A stretch of 64,000 nucleotides of DNA from DASQBT01 sp963782495 (GCA_963782495.1 CAWAJU010000007.1:186001-250000); one strand, 5' to 3'; shown: positions 52,629 to 61,756, counted from the stretch's first letter. Translations and numbers: made by a program. The notes: generated by a model from the sequence alone, not told the origin.

Positions 52629-53606
52629 TCAGGCGTAGCGCTGAATGGCCTCTGCGAGCAGGTCCTTAACCCGAGCTCGCAGTCTCGCGGGTCCGATCAC
52701 CTCGACATCCGGGCCGTACTTGAGGATGTCCATGACCAGTTCGCGGTCGTCGGCGTACGGGATTTGCAGCACGTAGCTGCCGTCCTTCGCCACGCTGCCC
52801 TTCTGCTTGGGGTGCCATTGCTCGTGCGCCACCCAGCGCGCGCGCAAGGCGGTGAAGCGCAGCTTGGCCCACTGCAGCTTTTTGCCGGAGAAAATGCCGT
52901 AGCCCGCCCCCAGCACCTCGTCGGTGGTCTTTTCCGACACTTCGCGTGCCGGCTTCTCGACGATGCTGGCCTGCTGGATCGCGTCGACGGAAAAATTGCG
53001 CAAGGCGCGGCGCATATGGCACCAGGCGTCGAGATACCAGTTCTCGCGGTAGAACACCAGGCGCTGCGGCGAGACTTCGCGCTCGGTCACGGCGTCGGTG
53101 CCGCGCGCATGATAGGTGATGAAGAGCCGCTTGCGCCTCAGCAGGGCCGACCCGATCGCCTCGAAATGCGCCAGGTGCATGGGACGCGCCGCCACGCCGA
53201 AGATGCGCACCCGCTTGCGCACCTCCTCCGCGCTGTTGTCGGCGCTGCCCAAAAGGCCGTTGAGCCGCGCCATCAGCGGCTGGATATGGGGCGACAGCAG
53301 CCCGCCCTTGTCCAGGTGGGCCATCAGATGCTGCATGGTGAGCAGGGCATGGATCTCCGCGGCGTTGAACCACAGCCCGGGCAGCTCGAATTGGGATTCG
53401 GAGCGCGCGTCACCGCTTTCGTAGCGATAGCCGCCCGCTTCGCGGTCCCAGACGATGGGGGCGTTGAGCCGGTCGCGCAGATACTGGAAGTCGCGCTTGA
53501 GCGTGGCGCGCGATATTTCCAAAGCACTGAGGAAATCCTCGAACGGCACGACCTTGCGCTCGCCGATCAACTGGTCGATCTTGTAGAAACGTTCAGTGCG
53601 ATCCAT
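52629..53606 (-). CDS. WYL-domain transcriptional regulator
   Basis: This 325-residue regulator has an N-terminal winged helix (about 1-60: FYKIDQLIGERKVVPFEDFL, EISRATLKRDFQYLRDRL) and a WYL domain (about 150-240). The WYL signature region is SPQRLVFYRENWYLDAWCHM with RRALRNFSVDAI. A WCX-like C-terminal domain ends it. WYL regulators of this layout (BrxR/CapW types) often repress phage-defence operons in response to nucleic acid ligands. It sits at the edge of the accessory island; its target here is not known. Confidence 0.9.
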   Translation of the reverse strand: MDRTERFYKIDQLIGERKVVPFEDFLSALEISRATLKRDFQYLRDRLNAPIVWDREAGGYRYESGDARSESQFELPGLWFNAAEIHALLTMQHLMAHLDKGGLLSPHIQPLMARLNGLLGSADNSAEEVRKRVRIFGVAARPMHLAHFEAIGSALLRRKRLFITYHARGTDAVTEREVSPQRLVFYRENWYLDAWCHMRRALRNFSVDAIQQASIVEKPAREVSEKTTDEVLGAGYGIFSGKKLQWAKLRFTALRARWVAHEQWHPKQKGSVAKDGSYVLQIPYADDRELVMDILKYGPDVEVIGPARLRARVKDLLAEAIQRYA

Positions 53607-53968
53607 GGCAGGCTCCGTGGTTGGGATAGCGCGGATTCTATGCCAGAAGAAGCGGGCTGGCTCAAAGGGTGAGCCATCAACTGAACACGCTCTCCGCCTG
53701 GGGCCAGGCTGTCATTGCGAGACCCAATCTCAGGCTTTAGCCGCGAGCGAGGCGTGGCGGGGCGCGGCAATCCAGTCCAAGCAGGCTTAGCCATAGGAAC
53801 CGGATCGCCCCAGGCCACCAGGTGGCCCCGCGACGCCAGCCGCGCCGGACGGAGATCCTGGCGTTCCAATGGCTCCTGTTACGCCTTGTTACATCTGGTT
53901 ACGTGGCTGCAACCCCGCCGTTACGCCTCTGTCCTAAAGTGGGAATGTGACAACAAAACAGGAGTGAC
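53607..53968. other. Intergenic region with a dispersed repeat and an operator
   Basis: No gene was found. A TGTCATTGCGAG ... GGCAATCCAG element at about 53709-53777 resembles a common dispersed intergenic repeat. The GTTAC operator of the glycine-zipper gene lies at 53878-53924. Confidence 0.5.
53878..53924 (+). promoter_or_regulatory. GTTAC-type operator upstream of the second glycine-zipper gene
   Basis: The order is GTTAC-N5-GTTAC-N5-GTTAC-N17-GTTAC-GCC: three direct copies at an exact 10-bp period, then one 22 bp further. The last two intervals are the same as before the paralog at 39202. After it, CCTAAAGTGGGAATGTG matches CCTAAATTGGGATCGTG upstream of the paralog, possibly the -10 region. 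Confidence 0.6.
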
Positions 53969-53971
53969 ATG

Positions 53972-54484
53972 ATGAAAACCAAATATGCAGTTCCCTTCGC
54001 CCTGGTGACAGGCCTCGCCGCCGTCTGCGGCAATGCGTACGCATCCGATGAGGCACTGGGAGCGATCCTGGGCGCCACCACCGGTGCGGTCGTCGGGCAC
54101 GCAATCGGCGGACATAACGGCGCGGTTACGGGTGGTGCGTTCGGCGCGATATTGGGCGCCGCCGCGGCAAGTGAGCGTGACGACCGTGCCGTCTACTACG
54201 GCCCACCTCCGGTTGACTATGGACCCCCACCCCCGGCGTACTATGGCCCGCCTGTGGTCTACGGCCCGCCTGTGGTCTACGGCCCACCTGTGGTCTACGG
54301 ACCGCCTGACGTCGTGTACGAGCAACCCAGGTATGACTATGCCCCGCCGCCCGTGGTCATCCAATACGGGCCAGTTCGCCCATACGGCTACTACGGACAA
54401 CCTTATGCATGGGGACACCACGACGGACGCTGGAACCATGACGGTCGTTGGGATCACGATGGTGGCCGGGGTCATCGCCGCTGA
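53972..54484 (+). CDS. Exported glycine-zipper protein with YGPP repeats (paralog)
   Basis: This 170-residue protein has a signal peptide (about 1-24, MKTKYAVPFALVTGLAAVCG). A glycine zipper (GAILGATTGAVVGHAIGGHN, GAFGAILGAAAA) is followed by about eight Y-G-P-P type repeats, including four V-V-Y-G-P-P units. The tail is D-G-R-W-rich. Two adjacent ATGs (53969, 53972) are possible; the second gives the same ribosome spacing as in the paralog at 39202. It is longer than the paralog because the YGPP block has expanded. Confidence 0.8.
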   Translation: MKTKYAVPFALVTGLAAVCGNAYASDEALGAILGATTGAVVGHAIGGHNGAVTGGAFGAILGAAAASERDDRAVYYGPPPVDYGPPPPAYYGPPVVYGPPVVYGPPVVYGPPDVVYEQPRYDYAPPPVVIQYGPVRPYGYYGQPYAWGHHDGRWNHDGRWDHDGGRGHRR

Positions 54485-54609
54485 TGGGTTCGTCATCGGA
54501 TGACGTGGGACGCACTGTCCCTGTTGGCAGAGGGTGGCGCAGGTTGGTACTCAGCCTGTCGCCGCATGGCTGCGCAGAAGAAGACCGGCCGGCCCGCACC
54601 CGAAAACGC

Positions 54610-56370
54610 TCATTCGCCGGGAAGCCCAAGCGGCCAGTTCTCGGAAGCGGGCGCGTCCGTTGTCGTGTAAGGCCTGCGCCGCAACGCAATGCCGCGGAAC
54701 CGCAGGACGATGGCCGGCCCCAGGACCATGGCAAGGGCAGTCAACATCAGCGGGTTGAAATGGACAATGGGAAATGCCTTCGCAATGGCCTCTGAAAGCG
54801 AGCTGATCGGCACCCCCGAAAACGCCGCAAAGAAAGCGGCCAGAAGAACCTGGCCCCACTCTGCTCTGAGCTTCCAGAGCATCTCCACCTCTTCCTTCGT
54901 TTCCTTGAGGCTCCGTGACACCGTACTCAGCATTTGGAGCGAGCCCCTTGTTTTCAGGCCCTCTTCGTACAGCGTGCGTTCGGTGACATAGTTGAATATG
55001 TCGGGCAACTGGCGCGGCCCAAGGTCATACTCGGCGCGCTCGACATACTCGTCCAGTCCCGACAGGGAAAGAACCTCGTGCCCCAGCTGCCGAATCTCAC
55101 GCTTGCGCTGCTTGCGCCGCTTGCCGAGCTTCTGCCAGAACGCGGGCCGCCAGAAACCGTTCTCATACCAAAGATAGGCAGTCGTCTCGGTTCGATACAG
55201 ATCGACTTGCGCAGTGGTGATGTTCAGGACGCAATCCGCCCGCCTGACCAGCGCCTCGTTGTGCAGCAAGACGGCGTGCGGCAACAGCAGGTAGGGGCTC
55301 ATGCCGATGTTCTGCTGGACCGTGTCGAGCCCGATCACGCGATCGTCCGGCATCCAGGCGATCAGTGAGCCACGACTGACCTTCAGAAAGACCTGGCCGT
55401 CCGCGAATGTGGGCAGGAGGGTATCGAGCAGTTCCTGCACATCCACCTCCTGGAAGTCGAAGATGCCGGCGACGATGCCCCCAACCGCTTCGAGGCGCTT
55501 CCACCTCGAATCCGGATCTGTTTCCTTCTGCTGGTAGAGCTTCCTCAGCTTGTCCAGCTTCTCCTTGTTCTCGCGCGCGCCCAGGACCAGATCGAAAAGA
55601 TCGTTGCCGCCGGACGCGACCCTGGGGCTGAACTGGATCGAGCCTGCGGTGAAATGGTCGCTGGCGCATTCCGTGCAGAATCTCCAGGGCAGCTCGTCCG
55701 GCCAGTCCTTCGGCTTTGCGCCAAATGTTTCGAGGAGTTCCCTGGCGTTGTTCGCCCAGCGCTTGCCGCCATCGAGCGAGAATTTCGTTTTGCTGCGGAA
55801 CTCGGTGCCTTCTGAAAGGCCATCCCACAGATGGATGAATCGCAACAGGTCAAACTCGTTGAAGCACGCGCTTTCGGCCGGCGCGACCACCAGGTGCCAG
55901 ACCCGCACACCGGACTCCTGGAAATCGGAAAAGGACAGCAGGGCGTCCGTCGTCAGGACATAGTCGGTGTCGCTGATCTTCCTCGAATCAATGCCGAACG
56001 ACCTGCGTTCGAAGTAGCGTTCATTTCCTTCGGACTGGTAGCGGAACTTGAGCGGCAGGCGAAAGCTCAGCTTGCGCATTCGCGCCCCCTTGCCGGCGGG
56101 GAAGCATTGGCTGCCGATCAGCCGGGTCTTGCCGATCCGGAACTGATAGGACAGCAGGTCCATTTCAAACGAGGTGAACACATCGTCAGGCGCTGTCTTG
56201 TCCTGCTTGTCCAGCAGTCCGGCTCTTTGCGGATCCCGGAACTCGACAAAATGAAACGCAACCGCGACTTGCGGTCCCCCTTCGTCCGATTTCGCGATGG
56301 TCTGGAAGTCGACCAGCACGCCGTCCTCGGGGTAGGGATCGTCTATCGTTCCTGCGGGCTCCGTTGTCAT
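54610..56370 (-). CDS. Unknown protein with a large soluble domain and two C-terminal membrane helices
   Basis: This 586-residue protein is not recognised as a known family. Residues 1-470 are soluble and lack obvious motifs; a basic stretch KLGKRRKQRKREIRQ lies near 430. A helical, probably coiled segment (LKETKEEVEMLWKLR, about 485-502) precedes two hydrophobic helices (about 506-525 and 541-559), with a short cytoplasmic tail. The layout of soluble domain, long helix and two terminal membrane helices resembles CorA-type channels, but no GMN motif is present. It is 46 bp downstream of a GNAT-like gene, so the two are probably co-transcribed. Confidence 0.65.
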   Translation of the reverse strand: MTTEPAGTIDDPYPEDGVLVDFQTIAKSDEGGPQVAVAFHFVEFRDPQRAGLLDKQDKTAPDDVFTSFEMDLLSYQFRIGKTRLIGSQCFPAGKGARMRKLSFRLPLKFRYQSEGNERYFERRSFGIDSRKISDTDYVLTTDALLSFSDFQESGVRVWHLVVAPAESACFNEFDLLRFIHLWDGLSEGTEFRSKTKFSLDGGKRWANNARELLETFGAKPKDWPDELPWRFCTECASDHFTAGSIQFSPRVASGGNDLFDLVLGARENKEKLDKLRKLYQQKETDPDSRWKRLEAVGGIVAGIFDFQEVDVQELLDTLLPTFADGQVFLKVSRGSLIAWMPDDRVIGLDTVQQNIGMSPYLLLPHAVLLHNEALVRRADCVLNITTAQVDLYRTETTAYLWYENGFWRPAFWQKLGKRRKQRKREIRQLGHEVLSLSGLDEYVERAEYDLGPRQLPDIFNYVTERTLYEEGLKTRGSLQMLSTVSRSLKETKEEVEMLWKLRAEWGQVLLAAFFAAFSGVPISSLSEAIAKAFPIVHFNPLMLTALAMVLGPAIVLRFRGIALRRRPYTTTDAPASENWPLGLPGE

Positions 56371-56416
56371 GGTCTCACCGTGCGTTGAGGAGGGTTTGAT
56401 ACCTGCAGCCGTGCGA

Positions 56417-57412
56417 TCAGGGTTGGTTTCGCGCCTGCGCCTGGCTGCGCAGCAGGCTTAACAGACTCGTTGCCTGTCCCGGGCGGCGCGGGTCGTAGCC
56501 CTTGTTGGCCGCGGCCCAGGGCCCGCCGTCAAAAAGTCCAAGGACGGCACCCGCGGCACAAAGCTGATCCAGCCGCTGCAACTGACTTGTCGCAGCTTCA
56601 TTCTGTTCGATTGGCGCACCCTTGAGCACGGAAATCGCGAAGAACCGCTGCAGATGCTGGCGAAGCGTGTCCGCAGCAAGTCCCGAGTCGGGCGCGCCGA
56701 TCACGGCAAACAGGAGCCCGCCGAAGTCCTTCTGGGTGCTCGAAAGCGCAGGCTGGGCATAGTCGAAGTCGATGATCCTGGCGCCCACATGGGACCAGAT
56801 GGCGATCCGGTCGATCTGGTCGACACCCGAGTGAACACTGTCGCGCACATAGTCGTCCGGGTCCATGCGAAACGGATCGTTCTGCTCCGTGAAGATCAGG
56901 GCGGAGTCGCGCCCGTCATCGTCCGGCGAACCCGCCGCCAGTTGCTGCCTGGCCGCATCGACACATGCGCCCAATATCTGCCTGAAATAGCCCCTGGCGC
57001 GAAATTCGGGGCGGATGAAGATGTAGTTCAGGTTGAGTGAAAGACAGCGTTGGCCTTGACTCTGCGCGCCAGGATCGCCGATTCTGAAGCAGATGAAATT
57101 GGCGCCGCCGACCATGATTTCGACGCCATCGACCGGCGCAACGGCAACGGCGATGGTTTCCTTGAATGGGCCCCACCTGGCCGTCAGCGTCTCATGCGCT
57201 GCACCTTCGTTCAGTGCGAGACACTTGCGGAAACCCTCGATGTCCTCCTTCTCGTCTTCCAGGATGAAGGCCGCGTCGTAGGCCTCGAAAAACATTGGCA
57301 GCAGCGGAGAGTGCGGCGAAGTGTCGTAAATCAGCTTGAGGCTGCGCGCATTGCTGATGGGCAGACCGTGGGGCAAGGTGCGCGGCCTGGAGGCGGCATC
57401 CATGACAATCAT
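56417..57412 (-). CDS. GNAT-like N-acyltransferase domain protein, unknown substrate
   Basis: This protein has about 331 residues. The middle part has LNLNYIFIRPEFRARGYFRQ followed by ILGACVDAARQ, which resembles GNAT motif A (acetyl-CoA-binding R-x-x-G-x). Before it are SPLLPMFFEAYDAAFILEDE and IMVGGANFICFRI. The C-terminal third (QKDFGGLLFAVIG, RQHLQRFFAISVL) is not recognised. The start is uncertain: MIV at 57412 or MDA at 57403, neither with a clear ribosome site. It is paired with the two-membrane-helix protein downstream. Confidence 0.6.
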   Translation of the reverse strand: MIVMDAASRPRTLPHGLPISNARSLKLIYDTSPHSPLLPMFFEAYDAAFILEDEKEDIEGFRKCLALNEGAAHETLTARWGPFKETIAVAVAPVDGVEIMVGGANFICFRIGDPGAQSQGQRCLSLNLNYIFIRPEFRARGYFRQILGACVDAARQQLAAGSPDDDGRDSALIFTEQNDPFRMDPDDYVRDSVHSGVDQIDRIAIWSHVGARIIDFDYAQPALSSTQKDFGGLLFAVIGAPDSGLAADTLRQHLQRFFAISVLKGAPIEQNEAATSQLQRLDQLCAAGAVLGLFDGGPWAAANKGYDPRRPGQATSLLSLLRSQAQARNQP

Positions 57413-57925
57413 CGGCGGATCGCCCGCGCACGCCGACAGCCCCTGCCCTTCCGTGGGACTCGGGCACTGCGCGCGTTGTCTGGCCCGGTGCGTGACATGC
57501 CCGCATTCTACGCGGTCGTGCATCGGTGCTGGAACTCCCGCCGCTGGCCAATTGCTCGATGGCTTACCCTGTGCAGCTCTCGTCCGGTGGCGGGAAAGTC
57601 AGGGCCAGAAGGGCCTCGTCATTGCGCCGCAGCTTGTTTTGCCCATCCTGCCGACGCCGAAAGCCAAATGGCGCAATCGCGTTGCGCGATCTCGAGTTGG
57701 ATTTTCCCATACCCGCCATGGCGCCGGACCGGCAGCGGACCTTGCCCATTGACCGTGCAAGGTGATTCAGGGAGGTCGCAGCACGGCCAAATTCAGGCAA
57801 TTCAATTAAATACCCTGAGGATTCTGCCGATAATCTTATTGAAGAAGGGCGAATTTGCCTGATCCAGCCTATTGTTACGCCGTTTTGACTTGAGGCTGGT
57901 CCAAGCCAGTTTGAGCGGAGAAACT
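57413..57925. other. Intergenic region containing a perfect FliA promoter
   Basis: No gene is supported in these 513 bp between divergent units. The only clear signal is the sigma-28 consensus at 57807-57833 on the plus strand. Confidence 0.6.
57807..57833 (+). promoter_or_regulatory. Perfect sigma-28 (FliA) promoter consensus
   Basis: The plus strand reads TAAA-N15-GCCGATAA, identical to the consensus at all 12 fixed positions and spacer length. Transcription would start about 10 bases downstream, giving a leader of about 85 bases before the ATG at 57926, which has a GCGGAG ribosome site. This is the best FliA-type site found in the window. Confidence 0.75.
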
Positions 57926-58312
57926 ATGGCCATCAAGCCTTATGACCGATATAACGAGCTGACGGATGTACACTGGGATGACCCCAATGTGCAGGATCTG
58001 ATGCGCAAGATTAAGCAGCTTTCCATAGAACAGCGGGACGGGAAGCCAAGCAGGAAACTCATTCTTAGTCAGCTCAACGATCTCACTGGCACCTCACTTA
58101 CGGCGTTCCAGGCTGCTGACGACGGTGAAGGAAATCTTGTACTTGTCGGCGCAGTTCCCCTCAACATTGGCGAGACGTTCCTCGTTCAGACTGTTCCTGA
58201 TCCTCGCTTCCCAGCCAGCTCCAGGTTGTGCACTGTGCGCCATTGCCGCCACGGGCAGAGGGCAGAAGAGCAAAGCGAAGAGGTGTACGTGTCGTATCTC
58301 AACTGCAAGTAG
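57926..58312 (+). CDS. Small soluble protein of unknown function, probably FliA-dependent
   Basis: This 128-residue protein has no signal peptide or membrane segment. It starts MAIKPYDRYNELTDVHWDDP. A helical segment (VQDLMRKIKQLSIEQRDGK) is followed by a likely beta-rich second half (GNLVLVGAVPLNIGETFLVQ, RLCTVRHCRHGQ, EEVYVSYLNCK). The second half is faintly reminiscent of a PilZ-type barrel but lacks the RxxxR and DxSxxG motifs. No family is recognised. The perfect sigma-28 promoter upstream suggests expression with late flagellar and chemotaxis genes. It is monocistronic. Confidence 0.7.
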   Translation: MAIKPYDRYNELTDVHWDDPNVQDLMRKIKQLSIEQRDGKPSRKLILSQLNDLTGTSLTAFQAADDGEGNLVLVGAVPLNIGETFLVQTVPDPRFPASSRLCTVRHCRHGQRAEEQSEEVYVSYLNCK

Positions 58313-58699
58313 AAACCCCCTTCGTTTGCTTGAAACCAGGAAGAACCAGCAACCTGGCGTACCAATGAATGCGTGCCGAATGCCAGTGGCGGTCTGGAGT
58401 TCCTGGAATGCAATCGGGCAGCGCATGACCATAACCGATTTGGATTGAGCCTCACGCCGCAAACAACGCAGCAGCGGCGCTTGCTCCACAACAAGATGGC
58501 CGCATGAAATCTCCCAACCCTATGAAACCGATTCTTCGTTAATTCGCAACCACCAAGGTCTCAAGTGATTTGAACACGAATGTGCTGGTCATCGAAGCCG
58601 TTTAAAGATGATTGAGCGCGGGTGGACTTTCCACAAGAATGTTAAGGCAGTCCGGGCAGCGTGTCGTTGCGGGAATGCGGGCCACGAGAAGCCGCATTT
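58313..58699. other. Intergenic region, nothing recognised
   Basis: These 387 bp between convergent genes show no conserved frame, RNA gene or clear terminator. Confidence 0.5.
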
Positions 58700-61600
58700 T
58701 CAGCAGCTGCGCATCCCACGCCTGCGCACCAGAACAAGTGCCGCAGCGGCGATCGCCATGAGGGCCAGGGTGTGCGGTTCTGGCACTGTCGGCCCGGGTC
58801 CCGTCGCTCCGAAGGTGAGCACGATGTCGTTGGCGTTATATGCGATCGACCAATCAAACCCATTCATCGTGAATTGGCCGGACGGTGCGTTTGCAAACTC
58901 GCCAACGTCGCTGGCAAAGTCGGCAATTGTGAACATATCACCTGCGTTTGGAACGAAGCCACCCAGCAGGTTGATGTCCAGCAACGCGCCTGCTCCCAGG
59001 AATTCGGTGCCTGCAATGTCCAGGAGGCCATTGCTCGTGTCACTGATCAACTCCAAGAATGTTGCATTCGCCTGATCGTAGTTGCCGTTTATGGCGAGCG
59101 TTCCGGGAAGGCCCGAGTCGCCGGGTGACATCGTGGCATTACTCAACAAGACGTTGCCATCGATCGTACCGGTTCCTTCCACGGCGCCGCCGCTCACGTC
59201 CATCCCAAGTCCGGCGGTCAGTGTTCCATCGAACTGCGTCGTTCCGCCGGTCTGCTTGTAACTGACATCACTTATCAGGTCTCCGCCGGCTTCGATGCTC
59301 GTCGTGCCGTCGGTGGAGAATCCTACATTCGTCAAATGCATCGTCGCACCTGAATCCACCTGCATCGTGCCGTGATTCGTCAGCGTTCCACCGCCATTGA
59401 TCAGGAGAGTCTGGCCTGGCGCGTTGGCCAGCAATGTTCCCCCGGTGTTGTTTACCAGCGTCAAGCCATTATTCCCGATGATGCCGGCACCCTGGATGGT
59501 GTTGTCGACGTTGGTCAGCGTAGAGCCCGCAACACCCTGAATGATCAAGGCGTCCCCGCCGCCGCTGGCGGTGGAAAGCGTCACCGTGCCGCCGCCTTGC
59601 AACGTCACATTGCTGCTGAAGGCGACCAGCCCGGTATTGCTGCCATTGCCGCCGTTGAGCTGGATGTTGTTCGTATTGTTGATGGTTCCCTTCACAAAGG
59701 TAAGCGAGTTAAGTCCGCCGGTATAGGTGCCGTTGAGGTTGACCGCACCCGCGCCCGTGCTCCCGTCAAGGATGATCTGCTGCCCCGCCGCCGTGCCAAG
59801 CATGCCCCCGTTGACGGCATTGAGCGTTCCACCCTGAATGTCGGCGGCAGCCAGCAATTGCACCGTGCCCCCGTCGGCCGTGATGTTGCCGCCGGCGTTG
59901 TCGACCGTGACCCCATTGATCTGCAGGAAGCCACCATTGGTGGCCTCCAGCAGGTTCGTGTTCGTCACCGCTCCGCCGCCATTGAGCAGCAAGACCTGGC
60001 CGCCCACGTTCGCGTTGATCGTCGCCGCGTTGTTCAGCGAAAGACCGTTATTCCCGATGATGCCGGCACCCTGGATGGTGTTGTCGACGTTGGTCAGCGT
60101 AGAGCCCGCAACACCCTGAATGATCAAGGCGTCCCCGCCGCCGCTGGCGGTGGAAAGCGTCACCGTGCCGCCGCCCTGCAACGTCACATTGCTGCTGAAG
60201 GCGACCAGCCCGGTATTGCTGCCATTGCCGCCGTTGAGCTGGATGTTGTTCGTATTGTTGATGGTTCCCTTCACAAAGGTAAGCGAGTTAAGTCCGCCGG
60301 TATAGGTGCCGTTGAGGTTGACCGCACCCGCGCCCGTGCTCCCGTCAAGGATGATCTGCTGCCCCGCCGCCGTGCCAAGCATGCCCCCGTTGACGGCATT
60401 GAGCGTTCCACCCTGAATGTCGGCGGCAGCCAGCAATTGCACCGTGCCCCCGTCGGCCGTGATGTTGCCGCCGGCGTTGTCGACCGTGACCCCATTGATC
60501 TGCAGGAAGCCACCATTGGTGGCCTCCAGCAGGTTCGTGTTCGTCACCGCTCCGCCGCCATTGAGCAGCAAGACCTGGCCGCCCACGTTCGCGTTGATCG
60601 TCGCCGCGTTGTTCAGCGAAAGACCGTTATTCCCGATGATGCCGGCACCCTGGATGGTGTTGTCGACGTTGGTCAGCGTAGAGCCCGCAACACCCTGAAT
60701 GATCAAGGCGTCCCCGCCGCCGCTGGCGGTGGAAAGCGTCACCGTGCCGCCGCCCTGCAACGTCACATTGCTGCTGAAGGCGACCAGCCCGGTATTGCTG
60801 CCATTGCCGCCGTTGAGCTGGATGTTGTTCGTATTGTTGATGGTTCCCTTCACAAAGGTAAGCGAGTTAAGTCCGCCGGTATAGGTGCCGTTGAGGTTGA
60901 CCGCACCCGCGCCCGTGCTCCCGTCAAGGATGATCTGCTGCCCCGCCGCCGTGCCAAGCATGCCCCCGTTGACGGCATTGAGCGTTCCACCCTGAATGTC
61001 GGCGGCAGCCAGCAATTGCACCGTGCCCCCGTCGGCCGTGATGTTGCCGCCGGCGTTGTCGACCGTGACCCCATTGATCTGCAGGAAGCCACCATTGGTG
61101 GCCTCCAGCAGACTCGTGTTCGTCACCGTTCCGCCGCCATTGAGCAGCAAGACCTGGCCGCTTACGTTCGCGTTGATCGTTGCCGCGTTGTTCAGCGAAA
61201 GGCCGTTTGACCCGATGACGCCCGCACCCTGGATCGTATTGTCGATGTTGGTCAGCGTAAGGCCGCTGGATAATTGAAGGATATAAGCGTCCCCGCCACC
61301 GCTGGCGGTGGAAAGCGTCACCGTGCCGCCGCCCTGCAACGTCACGTTGCTGCTGTTGACGATCAATTCAGTATTGGTGCCGCCCCCGCCGTTCACCTGG
61401 ATGGCTCCGCCATTGACAATCTGGGTACCGTACACGGCCAACAGCGTGTTCGGGTCCAAGCTCAAGCCGTTATTGGTCGCAAGCTCAATGTCTCTTACGA
61501 GCCCGGCTGTCGCCGATGCGACGGTCACCGTGCTGGTGCCATCTACGATACAGGCACTGGTGGTGCTATCGGGCACCCCCAGGTCCCAGTTTCCACTGAC

Positions 61601-61756
61601 ATTCCAAAACCCGCTTGCCCCCAGCGACCAGGTCGTAACGCTGCCGGAAAGCGTGCATGCGGCCTGGGCAAGGTTTGGTCCGAACAAGGCCAGGAATCCG
61701 GCGACTAACAGCGCAGCAATGGAAATCGTGGCCGCTTGAGGTGATGTGCCTCGCAT
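58700..61756 (-). CDS. Large repeat-containing PEP-CTERM surface protein
   Basis: This 1018-residue exported protein has a signal peptide (about 1-33, AALLVAGFLALFGPNLAQA). A beta-helix-like body is rich in N-G-G and T-L-T-N units. The C-terminal PEP-CTERM sorting signal is VPEPHTLALMAIAAAALVLV followed by RRRG. Three copies of a 193-residue unit, almost identical at DNA level, fill roughly residues 180-760, with a diverged fourth copy toward the N-terminus. PEP-CTERM proteins are processed by exosortase and linked to extracellular polysaccharide. The ATG at 61756 follows GGGAGAAG; a TTG 24 bases upstream was not used. The gene stands alone. Confidence 0.88.
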   Translation of the reverse strand: MRGTSPQAATISIAALLVAGFLALFGPNLAQAACTLSGSVTTWSLGASGFWNVSGNWDLGVPDSTTSACIVDGTSTVTVASATAGLVRDIELATNNGLSLDPNTLLAVYGTQIVNGGAIQVNGGGGTNTELIVNSSNVTLQGGGTVTLSTASGGGDAYILQLSSGLTLTNIDNTIQGAGVIGSNGLSLNNAATINANVSGQVLLLNGGGTVTNTSLLEATNGGFLQINGVTVDNAGGNITADGGTVQLLAAADIQGGTLNAVNGGMLGTAAGQQIILDGSTGAGAVNLNGTYTGGLNSLTFVKGTINNTNNIQLNGGNGSNTGLVAFSSNVTLQGGGTVTLSTASGGGDALIIQGVAGSTLTNVDNTIQGAGIIGNNGLSLNNAATINANVGGQVLLLNGGGAVTNTNLLEATNGGFLQINGVTVDNAGGNITADGGTVQLLAAADIQGGTLNAVNGGMLGTAAGQQIILDGSTGAGAVNLNGTYTGGLNSLTFVKGTINNTNNIQLNGGNGSNTGLVAFSSNVTLQGGGTVTLSTASGGGDALIIQGVAGSTLTNVDNTIQGAGIIGNNGLSLNNAATINANVGGQVLLLNGGGAVTNTNLLEATNGGFLQINGVTVDNAGGNITADGGTVQLLAAADIQGGTLNAVNGGMLGTAAGQQIILDGSTGAGAVNLNGTYTGGLNSLTFVKGTINNTNNIQLNGGNGSNTGLVAFSSNVTLQGGGTVTLSTASGGGDALIIQGVAGSTLTNVDNTIQGAGIIGNNGLTLVNNTGGTLLANAPGQTLLINGGGTLTNHGTMQVDSGATMHLTNVGFSTDGTTSIEAGGDLISDVSYKQTGGTTQFDGTLTAGLGMDVSGGAVEGTGTIDGNVLLSNATMSPGDSGLPGTLAINGNYDQANATFLELISDTSNGLLDIAGTEFLGAGALLDINLLGGFVPNAGDMFTIADFASDVGEFANAPSGQFTMNGFDWSIAYNANDIVLTFGATGPGPTVPEPHTLALMAIAAAALVLVRRRGMRSC
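59471..61207 (-). repeat. Three tandem 579-bp coding repeats
   Basis: The repeats cover about 59471-60049, 60050-60628 and 60629-61207. Copies differ by only isolated bases (for example GCCTTGCAA against GCCCTGCAA near 59594) until about 61110, where the third copy begins to diverge. The period is a multiple of three (193 codons), so copy number can change without a frameshift. The repeats also create a long open frame on the plus strand that is not a gene. Confidence 0.92.

Noticed and set aside
59372..61210. 612-residue plus-strand open frame over the PEP-CTERM repeats
   Set aside because: It is the antisense of the 579-bp repeats. Repetition of one stop-free window makes it long, and it has no ribosome site or family features.
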